Shown piece by piece: positions 11,401 to 22,900 of a stretch of 64,000 nt of DNA. The stretch's first letter is position 1; the number at the start of each line of letters is the position of its first letter. The translations under genes and the position numbers were made by a program. The stretch comes from Rodentolepis nana (Eukaryota; Platyhelminthes; Cestoda; Cyclophyllidea; Hymenolepididae), in contig UZAE01012026.1 of NCBI GenBank assembly GCA_900617975.1, positions 1 through 64,000 of the forward strand. The letters run 5' to 3'. A model generated the notes under the pieces. That model worked only from the letters and a program-made list of their open reading frames with translations. It was not told the origin of the DNA and did no database searches.

Positions 11401-12590
11401 GAATAATTACTATTAACGCATTATTGACAACATCTTCTCATGCAAAATAAACGTTTAAGCAGCTAATAAGCAGTAACTCATTTACAGCCATGCTTCACCA
11501 AAAAATTTGTTTTTAGAATCATAAAATAAATTGTGAGAATTTTTTAAAATTGAATTGCAAGCGTGCGGGACAGCAAAGAAGACAACAATTGGCAGGTGGC
11601 ATGCTATATCAAACGGTACTTTTGAAAACAGATGCGCAGACATTTTTTGTGGCCTTGATCAGAAGCTTAACACTATACTATGAATATCGATGGAACAATT
11701 TCGAATTTCATGTAAAGATAGTTCATATCTTTCATCTTAATATTAACGAAAATATGAAAGAATTTTAAAGCAGGAAGGATAAGAAACACATACAAAATAA
11801 ATGTAAAGTCAAGTAATTAGAAGTTTTGATTCATAATTAAGAAAGATTTAAGCTTATTTTATTAAATGGCTTAAAAAAACAATCCACAAATAAAGTAGGT
11901 ACTGGAAGTATTCAAGAAAGTAGATCGCCTTTATACACTTCTATTTATCTTGACAAGTGTTGCCATTGTTTTCAATTTGGGTGAAATTTTTAACAAGGTG
12001 ACAAGTTAGGAATTTCAAGTAAAATCTGAATTGCCTTCTTAACTGGCAGTTGTCAAATTATATTGTTTTATTTTTTAATAAAATGAAATGTTAAATATAT
12101 GAGACTTCTCATAAATGATAAGTGCCACCTTTCAAGAATGCCTTTTGGAATATCGAATGTTCTAAAAAGTATTTTAGACCTTTTAAAATATAAATTCCAT
12201 TTTTTAAACTACAAAGAAATAAGATTTTGTCCTATAAATTTTATGTTTGGATGGTAAAATTAAATAACTACACATAAATTCTCCCAAAAAATCAAAATTA
12301 ATTACTCTGAAATGTTTAAGTTTTTGAAATATTCGATTAATGTAGCCTTAATATTTCTTAGACTTCAGTAATATTTTAATCTTAATACGTTAATACGGAG
12401 AAACAATGGTAGGTGTAGTATATTACAAAAATAATAAGAATAAAATCAACCTACCCCTTGGTCTGAGTGATCGGTTTAAGGCAAATACCGAGCGTTGTGG
12501 TTGAGCAATAATGTTCAAGTTGCGATGCTTTACTAGACCCGTGAGTGCACTCTCCAAGAAACATAGTAGTAAAATGCTAAGAAAATCCAT
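1971..12590 (-). CDS. Secreted WAP + seven-sushi (CCP) protein, LEV-9/Hikaru genki-like
   Basis: I assembled eleven coding exons (minus strand, high to low): 12590-12455, 9148-8921, 7249-7061, 6988-6782, 6706-6551, 6332-6273, 6200-6027, 5375-5291, 5215-4875, 2412-2164, 2074-1971. They join in one frame to 642 aa. Residues 1-17 are a signal peptide (MDFLSILLLCFLESALTG). Residues about 74-121 hold a WAP-like cysteine pattern (CPKRTC, DCW, CVC, FCGLVC). Seven sushi modules follow, each with four Cys and mostly a Trp before the last Cys: about 122-184, 185-253, 254-325, 326-383, 384-460, 461-525, 526-608. A short Lys-rich tail ends the protein. All introns are phase 1 except one phase 2 inside CCP5; phase-1 borders are normal for sushi exons. 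A WAP domain followed by many CCPs is known from nematode LEV-9, a secreted protein that clusters acetylcholine receptors; insect Hikaru genki is a synaptic-cleft CCP protein. Orthology is inferred from architecture only. An eighth CCP, as in LEV-9, was not found. The last exon is less certain than the rest. Confidence 0.85.
4240..4249 (+). repeat. Poly-C run of 10
   Basis: A pure C10 tract in the large intron before the CCP7 exon. Such runs are prone to length errors in sequencing. Confidence 0.9.
4875..5375 (-). CDS. Sushi gene exons 8-9 (CCP5 split, CCP6) with a GC-AG intron
   Basis: Exon 5375-5291 carries the start of CCP5 (DCGKPPEIRNAA). Exon 5215-4875 carries its end (ELTCGQIG, PYPYPSC) and the whole of CCP6 (CSVPDISNAS to NRKYECQP). 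The 75-nt intron between them starts with GC (CAG|GCAAGA) and ends TTTTTTAG. Using it joins AG|C to make Ser directly before the second CCP5 cysteine and keeps the frame. No GT donor in the area does this, because the frame runs into TAA three codons on. Confidence 0.75.
8402..8430 (+). repeat. (AT)n microsatellite
   Basis: Uninterrupted AT dinucleotides, about 14 units, inside the intron between the WAP exon and the first sushi exon. Confidence 0.95.
8921..9148 (-). CDS. Sushi gene exon 2: WAP-like cysteine domain
   Basis: A 228-nt phase 1-1 exon with acceptor CCATTTTAG and donor CCAG|GTAACT. After an acidic Ala/Gly/Glu-rich linker it encodes ten cysteines over about 47 residues, including CRTNVDCW and CVCDPHFCGLVC, which fit a whey-acidic-protein four-disulfide core of unusual spacing. 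It sits directly before the sushi exons. It could instead be a lineage-specific cysteine knot. Confidence 0.75.
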
Positions 12591-12605
12591 TTTTATGATC
12601 TGTTT
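12455..12605 (-). CDS. First exon of the sushi gene: short 5' leader and signal peptide
   Basis: The ATG is at 12590-12588. Translation begins MDFLSILLLCFLESALTG, a classic hydrophobic secretion signal, followed by a basic stretch. The donor after codon base 1 at 12455 reads AGGG|GTAGGT. Only 15 nt upstream of the ATG is a good acceptor (TTTTATGTTTTCAG, exon from 12605). This is either a 5'-UTR intron or a spliced-leader addition site, which flatworms use; the sequence cannot separate the two. Confidence 0.75.
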
Positions 12606-14834
12606 CTGAAAACATAAAAGAGTAAATGCTTTTATGAAAAATTTAATGAAAAAAATTCATAAAATTTGGATGAAACATGAAACTGAAAACTAGGGCATTA
12701 CTCGAATTCTTTAATGAAAATCTTTATTCATGGTAATGTCAAATTCCTTTGTCTTATTTACTTTAATGATGCGTACTTTTAATATCTTGGTATGTGGCTA
12801 CTATAAGTTATCTACAAGGATATGACCATGTTAAATGAACAATGCGATCTTATCGTGTGAATTTGACTGGCTGCATTCAGTCAGAGGATTTTTATTGGCT
12901 AACTAAACTGCCAATGGCCTGGAAGGTTACAATCAGGAACTCATGCAAGTCTTTCTTTAATTGAAATAAATAAAATACATATTTTAAAAGAAAACATTAT
13001 TCATGTATTCGTGCCTTAAAATGGAAAAATAGCCCTTTGGCAACTGTTCGAGGAATTTAATTCTTCCGATATTATTACTACATCACATGAAATTGCACAA
13101 AATTTTCATGTACTTCAATCATTAAGCAGATTTTGAAAATGAAAAAGTTCATGATTTTGCTCCTTATTACATGAAGTGGAGAAGGAATATGAGGAAGTCC
13201 ACTGAGTTTCTTATAAGGTTAATTATTCCCTAAATGTATAGCTTTTATATTCAAGGTCTTATCATCCGTTGATATCGTGGTTCGTTGATTGGTCTATATA
13301 AGCTTATGGATTGCCTTTCTAGTCCGTTCATTAATTATTTCTTAGAGCAAGAATCAAATCCCATATACATATATATACAGACAAAGTTAAAAATAAACTT
13401 CATTCACAACAGACTTCATTTTCCTGCCTTTGAATAAATATTCAATCCGAAGTGCGTTTCATTCTGAGAAAATAAATATATTGTATATAAAAATATAAAA
13501 TTTTTACGTGTCCCTTTGAGAAGGAAAAGTTAATTTGGTGAAAACTGCATCCTAAAGGCCAAATTGTTGACACAGCTGCAGTTGCGCATAGAGTCACTTG
13601 AATCTAAAAATACTTCCACCTTGAGAGTTGGGACAGAAATTTTTGAATTTTTGCATGAATCTAATTAATGTTGCATTTCTCGGTTTAATTCTTGCATGAG
13701 CTTCTTTTCGTAGACGAATATTTAAAAATCTCTTTAAAATGATAGCTCAAGATAAAAAGTCTTGAATTTGCACAGTACATTGTGATTAAACATCTTTTGT
13801 GTTCGAGAACTGCTATCTGATATAAATTAGCTTGTCTTCAATTTTTTTCAGTTATAAATGGCAGGCATATGGCATCTTAAAAGCTTTAAGAAATTCGACT
13901 TGGTCATGGCGTATTTGAGATGGCCAAGGACTCTTTGAATGCCCCGACTTACTGACATTACCACAGTTCATTCATCTCTTATTCTCCTCAGCTTTATTTC
14001 TACCGACTTAGAAAAGTACTTGGACTTCTATGAGTAGGTTATAGTAAAAATTTGCTAGGTGGAACTGACTCCTAAAAGTGAAGGAAACTTTAAGAAGTTA
14101 AAAAGTATGTTATTTTCTGAGATGCTGAGTCCTCATTATATCCCGAATCTGCTTGTTATGGAGACAGCAGATGTGTCGGGCTATGGCGTCTAGTTCTCCT
14201 GTCTCCTCTAATGGTATAGAAAAAGCCCTTACTCATAGTTGGAAAAACTGCGGCCAAGTTGACTAATAGTTTTCGACCATCGCTTGAATTTCCAAAAGTC
14301 CAACAACTTTCTGTTTGTTTGGCACTTTACACTAATAATGAATCATGAATCACTTATTAGTGCCTGCGGATACTTTGGATTTTTACAAAGTGGTTTAGAC
14401 AGTGTCCAAGCAGTTATTCAAGGATGTTTAAAGCTTCGTCAAGCTGATTCGTCAAGTGAAGTGCACTAAATTCACATTTATTAATATTGGAACATTTCTA
14501 TGAGAGATAAAGCTAAGAAAAATGTGATTAATGAATTAACCAATTTATCAATTAATGTGTATTCAGGATTATTAAGAAAGCTCTTTATGATTGGCATTTC
14601 CCTTCAGCAAGCATGGAGGCCCGGTTATTAAATTGTCAAAAGTAAAGGTTGCTATGGCAAAGACCCCATATAGTGCGCTATTTAGAAGGAAATAATGAGG
14701 ATATCTCAGTTTATTGTGTCCAAAATGAAAGCGAAAGAACTCCACTTTGGTGCCTTTGCTTTAGCCCATAGGAAAAAATATTTTAATCAATTTAAGAACA
14801 GTTTTTATTTACTGTGAGATTTTGTCAATTGGGA

Positions 14835-14845
14835 GGGGGGGGGGG
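14835..14845 (+). repeat. Poly-G run of 11
   Basis: Pure G11 tract within a GGGAGGG context. It stands out in AT-rich DNA and may be polymorphic or misread in length. Confidence 0.85.
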
Positions 14846-17800
14846 CAATTTACCCCCTTCAATTATTAAAATACTACTTGCAGCCTTACTCAAACATCGG
14901 TCACTGCGTCCAGTCGTATTTTCCTTTGTTTTTTCCTTAAATCCCTGATATTTGTTCCGAGTATTGGATTCAACCCACTACTAACAAAATTAAATTGAAA
15001 TGTCTTAATATACGGGCTTTAGGTTAAACAGTGATTTATCTAACTAATTTTGCTCTTTAGAGACAAGTTTCACAGTGACATACCACGCAATTGCTTCATT
15101 TTTTCATGAGATAGGATGTGTTTTTCCCAGTAAAGGACAATTTTACCATGAATAGAAGATTAAGATCCACATAAGTTCTCCAAATATATGTGAATAAACT
15201 GATGTAGTATTTACTAATGAAGTGTAATAACTAATGAATTTGAATGTTTGAGGTCATTAAGTGACAGATTTATCCAAACCAACATTTAATTTAACATTTC
15301 CATTAAATTTGAAAAAAAACAAACGACAAAGAAAATATCAAGGATATTTATTTAACTGGAGCTTCAATTATAGGGTTCTATCTTAAAAAATCTATATGAT
15401 TTGATCTGATAAATAGAGTTCTGTTTGCCGTGTAACATTGATGCTGATTTGATCGCGATTATACTTCATGTATGCTTTGGACAGTAGATGTTTATTTCGC
15501 AATTTCAACTTCGCAAAAGATTTGTTTAAACCTGCCAAATATAAATCGGCTCCTATTAAGTGTCTTGTAACTTGCAGTATCAAACTACCCAAAATGATGT
15601 TAACCATAAAATCCGGACGTTCGACGGACATTAGAATGATTTATCAGACCTTTTTTATATATACTTTTACCAAGCACATCAGTTCGAGGGGATCAGAATG
15701 AGAGATCGAGCTTGATAAACTATGTTAGTCAGCATGGGCGTTTTGATCTGCACAACTGATATCCCTGTTGAGAAGAAGGAAGTGAAAATTTTACTGAGAT
15801 TTATAATAATTCTTTATTTCTAACCAGTTTCAGTTATATTACCTAGCATTATTTCATCCAACTTACGTAAATTTCAATCTGTTTTTTTTTCAGTAAATTT
15901 AAGAAAACATGCCGGAAAAAATATTATTATTGATTATATATAACTTATTTGTTTAATTAACAAAATTAAATTGAGTTATAAAAGATTAAAATTGGACCAT
16001 TATTAATAAGATAAAAATTGTAAGCACACTTTGGTTTTGTAGTAGCAGCACAGATTAGTCCCATTTTAGAAAGTTTGACATTTTTGCATTTAATGCAGTT
16101 TATATGTCACAATAGTCATATAAGGATTTAGGCACATATAATATGAAGAAATGCCTTCAATATATTATTATGTAACGATTTAGCTAATTGATGGCAATTT
16201 GATAATTCATTTAAAGTTGCTCTTGAATTTAGCATGATTTTACGACTGCAATTTGAGTACATTACACTCTTAATACTTCTCCGCATTTTAGTGGCTGTTC
16301 ATTAATTATTCCTCTCCAAAACGTTCAGTACCTTATCCCTCCCTTTCCCCACGCAAACGCTCCAACTAGACGTGCCAGGCCTTCTGGATAGACAGACCAT
16401 TAGAGCCTGTATGAGAAGGAACTTACAATAACCACTCCACATTAAAATCGGAATGTCTGGATTAATTTAAAACTGCTTAATATGCTTAGGCATGTTTAGC
16501 GGTTATCAATTGCTAGATATGGTTACCTATTGAATAGAAATAAAGAACGAACCTCTTTATGGCCAGTTTCACAAAGGTTTGCAACTAGCAATTCCCATGT
16601 AGGAGTTTCAAATACTGAAGTTAATTAGGATATATAAATGAAGGATTTGCAGACAATGGATTGTCATCTTTTGTTTGTTTGACCAAAGGAAATAATTAGT
16701 CATTACCTGAAAAAACATACGGTTCGGACAGGAAAGTAAATTGCTTTGAAAACGATATTCAACACCCCGAAGAAATGACGATTGCTATTTAAATTTGAAC
16801 AAGGTTTACGTACAGTCAGCGGAAAGATTCCCTATAGCCTCGAATGTACTTTGAAAAATGCTTTTTCTAGAACTTATTGTAGATTTTGAAACCCCTTGAT
16901 TTTCAATTGTTAAAGTTTATAACGTAACTCAAACTTTCGTTAATTTTCAACTATTATTGCATTTTATACCTGAATAAGGTTTGAATAAATAAACGTTTTT
17001 ATTACAATTGATCTCAGGTTACTTTAGTCATTAAAAACGGAAGCCTTGCCATTAAGTTATAATGTGATATCAGAATATTTTTTTTGATATGCGCATTACG
17101 ATCTTTTGATTTTGGATAATGATAGACTATCCTGTATCGCTTCTTGGGCCATCTGAAAGTTAGTTTGCACCTAAGTGTTACTTGGCCAAGAAAAGTGCAG
17201 TGAATTTATTGCGAAAACGCGTGCCATCTTTAAGTGAGTGAAAATATGTGCACAACACTGCAAGCTTTGACAGATGATCAATTGTCTTAAATGGTATAAA
17301 AATTTAAATAAACAATTTTAGATACCAACCATCCAGTGGTGACATTTACAGATGCATTTTATTCTGGTAATAAAAGTAATAAGGACAAAAGTTTAATAGT
17401 ATACTTACAAGACATAACCAAATCTGACTGAGATTTAAGAGTTAGACGCAGTGTTAGAATAAGATGCGTGCAAATTAAGCTTGTGAGTAAGGAAATTAGT
17501 TGATTAAATGATGAAGGCGGATTCTACAAACTTTTTTGAAGTTATGGCAATTTATGGAGAATAAACTTGACATATTTTTATTAAAATAGTGTTAAAATTA
17601 TTAACTTTTGTAAATGCTTTGATGCTTTACTTTTTGGAAAAGTTTCAATAAACAATTTTTTTGTAAATAAAAATCAATGAATAAATAAATTACTGACTAC
17701 ATTGATTGTCAGGAGATCTTTTTCGCTTAAAACAGTTCTGAAAAGCCTTATTTAAGAAAGGAATCGAACAAGGTATTTAAATTAAGAGCATATTTTAAAC

Positions 17801-19085
17801 AGTTTTTAGTTCAAGAACTGAGTTTAAATACGTCGATGAATCAAACCAACTAAACTCATTGATAAAAAATTTGCCTGATTTAATTTTTTGAGAACATCTT
17901 TTGGTTGAAATCCTCATATCAATAAACAATAAATTAATCTTGATGTCTAATAGTTTCTGATTAGGACCCTCCTTTACAATATTATTTAAAAAATAAACTT
18001 CATAGATGAAGCTGAGATCAAAATTAGGGGTGGAAGAATACGATGAAGTGCACCTTAAAGTTACACGAAATAATGTCGATACTGCTTTAACTAAATCTTG
18101 TTAATTGATAAGAAAATGTATTTAAATTTCGATTTTTTTTCTTAGGATAATTTAATCACGTTTCATAATTTATTTCTCAATATGCTACAGTTTGATTTTA
18201 GGGTATAAAATAATAATTGAATTAGTGGTAAAAATAATTTGTGTTTTTTAAGAACGTGGTTTTAATTTTTAAAAATTTAGTTAAAACGAAAGTTCAAATT
18301 TTATGCAAATTGAATTAAGTTAACTTTTATTAGGGCAATTAGAATCCCAATTATAGCTCAAATGGTTAAAGTTTTTTTTATTTGTAACATTTTGAACCGA
18401 CTGAGTATTAAAAAAACGCAGACGTTTTAAGTCGCCGACGTTAAAATAGCTACGTAATGGGTTGATGTTCATCTTATTCTGATATAACAAAATCCTATTC
18501 AGCTCCAATTCTCCCTCTTCTTGCTCAGAACCTATATAATTCACTTAAATTCTACGTTTGCTTCTTTTTGATTTAAATAAATGGTCACGCAAGAAATCCA
18601 GTCCCTGCTTTACTCCTGCTTGGGCCAGTGTTGATTAAAACATGGCATGCTAGAAATGGCGCGTTATTTGAGGTCATATTGCTTCAACCAGGAGTAAAAC
18701 GAAGTCAATTTTGTCAATTTCATTTAAGTTGGATTTAATTAAGTTTCCGTTCTTTTTATGTTAAATAATTTACAACGAAAAGTGGCAAACAGACTTAAAA
18801 ATATTATAGGAACCTCACAGCCGGATATTTCAAAGAATTTAAAAATAAGAATAAATGCAATTGTCGGGAGTGTTTAATGATTTAAAAGAAAGCGATTACA
18901 TTTTAATGCTTTCATGTCGAGGTTATGTGTGCTTAATAAGAGTACCTGAACATATAGTGTTTGTGAAGTTCGTAATCCCAATACTATTTAACTGCGCACC
19001 TGAACATTCTGAAGGATGGGGTCGTGTATGGTGAAAACTTCTCAGCCGCTCAACTATTAAGATCCATTCATATTACTTTAAATCT

Positions 19086-19154
19086 GTTCAAATACAAAGC
19101 GTGTTTGCTGTGAGCATATGTTCAATGAACGCTATTCGTCTGCTTCTTCTATAG
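19086..19154 (+). repeat. Diverged direct repeat, copy A
   Basis: About 70 bp sharing the order TTCAAATAC.AAGCG, CTGTGAG.ATATGTTCAAT.AAC, GCTATTCGTCT.CTTCTT with copy B 490 bp downstream, at roughly 85% identity by eye. Neither copy has coding potential that I trust. Confidence 0.75.
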
Positions 19155-19576
19155 AATTGAAATATCTTTACTCGTTTCGGGTGCCTTTTTATACTAGGAT
19201 ATTTCGCCAGAGAGATTATTGAGGATAAGTCTATGCCATCTCGAATGGCGAACCACGACGAAGCCATTTTCAAAATCATCGACTCTTACTATTTCTGATC
19301 AAACTAACTAGGTTCCATGCACCACCCCATGGCTAGTATTTGCGCTCTAAAAGGATAACCGCCAATCCAAATTGATGAGGAATTCTTTATGACGACAGAC
19401 GTACTCTCTTCAGAGCTAGCACTGTAGGCAGCTTAATCGGGCACCATGAATACGAAGCTACCCTAGTTTCTGGTCATCTAAAAACCATTCAAACTTCATA
19501 TTTAACTTCAGCATTTGAAGTATGCAATCTAAACACGATATAACTAGACATTCTCATGTATACTCGAACATTCGTG

Positions 19577-19643
19577 TATTCAAATACGAAGCGTTTTCTG
19601 TGAGTATATGTTCAATAAACGCTATTCGTCTACTTCTTTTATA
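19577..19643 (+). repeat. Diverged direct repeat, copy B
   Basis: Second copy of the roughly 70-bp unit at 19086. The 420 bp between the copies is slightly less AT-rich than the surroundings, so this may be the ends of an old insertion or of an internal duplication. Confidence 0.75.
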
Positions 19644-19917
19644 TCATTGGGACTCATTAAGTGTGCATATCCATACCTTGATATTTTTACATAGACTACT
19701 GAAAAAATATATTTTAATTAAGCATTAGTATTTTTTCAAATGTTTAGACAGTCGCCTTTAAGAATTGTTTTAATTAGCTTTCAATTGCTTATATCAATTT
19801 AATGTTTTTTTATATTTTACATTTGCTATATTTTTGTAAATGTTAGATATTTTAGAATTATCATTGCGAAGTAGACATAGAAAAGGTAAAAAGTGGAACT
19901 TCATAGTAATAGTTATA

Positions 19918-19938
19918 AGTATATATATATATTTATAT
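19918..19938 (+). repeat. Short AT-rich microsatellite
   Basis: GTATATATATATATTTATATT, a short imperfect AT tract in the gene-poor region. Confidence 0.8.
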
Positions 19939-22900
19939 TATTGTGGGATTACTTTAATGGAAGTAATATTAAGCAAATAGTTTCTACATGATGACTTCTA
20001 TTAATGAATCCACCTTGCATGTTTCTCGACAGTATTTTTTGTGCTTAACGCCCCTTAAAATCTCTTTGATGAAAGATATAGTTTGCGTCTATTCTTTGTC
20101 CTGAATTGCATTCAGTGCTCACAGTTGATTTGCGAGTTTTACTCTTCTCATTTGGGAGAACTCACTTTTTCCCAAAACAGAATTACAAAACTGATAAGGC
20201 AGACACTCAACTTTCTCCGTTCTCTTTTTTGTCGTTCTCCTTATCTTTCACTGAATTTAATCGATTGCTTATTTGTTCAATTAAATTAGCTTTATACTCG
20301 ACTCCATCCTATGAGCTTCTGGAACTGTGGCTGAAAACCACAAACAAATTGGTGAAATCTATAAAAACCCAAAGAAAAATAGAATTATGTTTTGCCAAGT
20401 TAAAATATTGAAAAGTTCCATGGAATCATGATGAGTAAATTTGTTCTATCCAGACTCTGTAGGGTGAATTGGCAGGTTTACAAGCATATATATTTGAGTT
20501 GTTGTCTTTAGTAGGTAGGACAATTTTCTTCATGCATCGGATTATCCTTCATTATACTGCTATCTTTGTTATTTCATTTAAACGAAAAAATCTCTTCATC
20601 TCGAAATATAACTTAATTTCAATTGATTGGTTACGAATTTATATCATTTGCTCTTCTGACGGGAAAGCTATATGCATATTTCTAAATTTGTTTACCTAAA
20701 CTATATCTGTTCATCGTATAACAATTGATAATGAAAACTCACAACTCTACTGGCTGCAAAATATCTCCTTTTTAATAAATAAAAATGAAATAGCAGACCA
20801 TTTCATTTAGAGGGTTTGTGTAGGCGAGCCAAATTTGAAGTCAGGATGTCAAAATGCTCTAGTGAACGCTAGATACTGATTTGTCCAAGGGCAATATTTT
20901 GCATTTAAGTATCTAAGAATTTTTAAAATAGGTCTAATCTTGTATTTTAGTGCGTCGATGTTCTAAAAACGCAGATCTTATCGACTGGTTAGTTTTAGGA
21001 TTATGGTCACTAAGACAACATTAGCACTGCAAAGTTAAGAGCATTTTTGTTCTACTATTCGCGTTTGATGAATAAAAGCAAGTAATGTAAAATTGTTTGA
21101 GCGTAGGAGAATGATGAAATCACAGATTGTCTGTTTATGCCACTTTTATAAGTCTTTTCTTCTGCTTGCTTCAGCCGATATAGTTTTGAAGGGTCAATTT
21201 TAAAACTTTGCTCAATCAAATAACAACTGTTCTTCAATGTCAAACATAAAACTGAAAATAAGTGAAAGCTTGAACTTCTAGATTAGTTTACTATACTTAA
21301 AATATGAAAATTCATAAGAAAATGATCGGAAAATGAAATCCACTGAAGTAAAATACCATATATGTGGCTTTTCAATCATATGAAGATGAATTATTCAAAA
21401 TGTTTGGATAATGCTGGTTTAATTACAACAAGACAGTTTGATTAAAAAGCTGTAAGTATTAAAATATATCTTTGAATCATTGATAGCCTTTGAGTCCAAC
21501 TTTTGAATATTTGAGTTGAAATTGCTTGAAAGGTGGAAAATATTTAAAAACGCGAGAAAATGCTAATTCATTTTGTTTTATATTGTCAATGTTGTTAAAA
21601 CATGCTTGCTATCCTATTTAATCTTCGCAAATCCACTAAATTTACAATATTTTAATTTTTAAACTCTAAAACAAGGTTATCTAATTAAAACACGACCCAT
21701 AAGTTAAAATATAGATGTAGGTATTGATCGTTACACTAATAAAGCCTTGACTAACTCAGAAATCTCCGTCCTTGTCGCGGTGATAGATAGAAGGAAGACG
21801 ATTGAAAGCGAAACGTTTATTGCAAATTATGATGTCAGTTAACATGATTAGTTATCACATAACTCTAGCATAACTTGTGTGAACACTAATGGCAAAATAT
21901 CTTTGCAATGCTCTACACTTACGGCCGCACACTCCAAAACGTCCGGGAGCTCATTTTTTCGTGTGCGGATTGTGTACGCCACAGATTTATGCTTATTACA
22001 CCAACGATATGGAATATATTGTTATTGCGAAGAAACACGTATCTTGTATATAAAGACATTTTGTGAATTGAATATTCAAATTAATTTTTTTGAAATACCG
22101 CGAAAAATTTTCTTCTATATTCTCAATTTAAAATCAAATGTCTTATCAATTAATTGAAACAAGAATTATCTAAATTCTTACACTACTGCAGCTTCAGGCA
22201 ATAAATTACTGCTGATTTGTTTTTAGTCATTCCAAATTCCTATCAAATTTATTGCAAAGATTCTTCAAAAAACGAGTTATGCCACCGCATTTATACATTC
22301 TTATTAGCAGTTCCGACCTATTTGACCTGTCAGATAATGCCAATCTGTTGGTTGCGCATTTCACGAACATGAAATCCAAAATATTGCTGTCAAACACTAC
22401 TCCCAACTCCGGTCTAGTCAAAGAGCACTGAAATTCCTATATTTCCAGTAGTTTAGTTTGCGCGTTAATGAAATTTTCCCACAAAAGTAGCCAATAAGCT
22501 TGCCAAAAAAATGAAGTAGAAAATATTGCACAAAAAAATGCGCTTGAATGAGCGCTCAGAAACATTGCAATTTTCTTCCTATCCTTATCAGTTAATGCTT
22601 AAGTTTCCAAATAAGTATATAATACTTTTTTGTGAATTGCTAATTATTTAATATGGGTTTGTTGATCGCACTTTCTCATCAAAATCTGACAGAAAGGTTG
22701 TTATCCCTAATAAATAAGTACCTGCAGAAATAGATAAATCAACATTTGACATTAGGTAAGTATGGGAATTTAATTCTGAAAAAGTTCATTATTTACATCG
22801 ATTAGGGAGTCGTTCATTTGTTTTATGAATTAGTACTTTTTACTGCTGGTGGTTCCTCAACGCAAACTACATCTACTCATTTTATTTATTTTTTATTATT

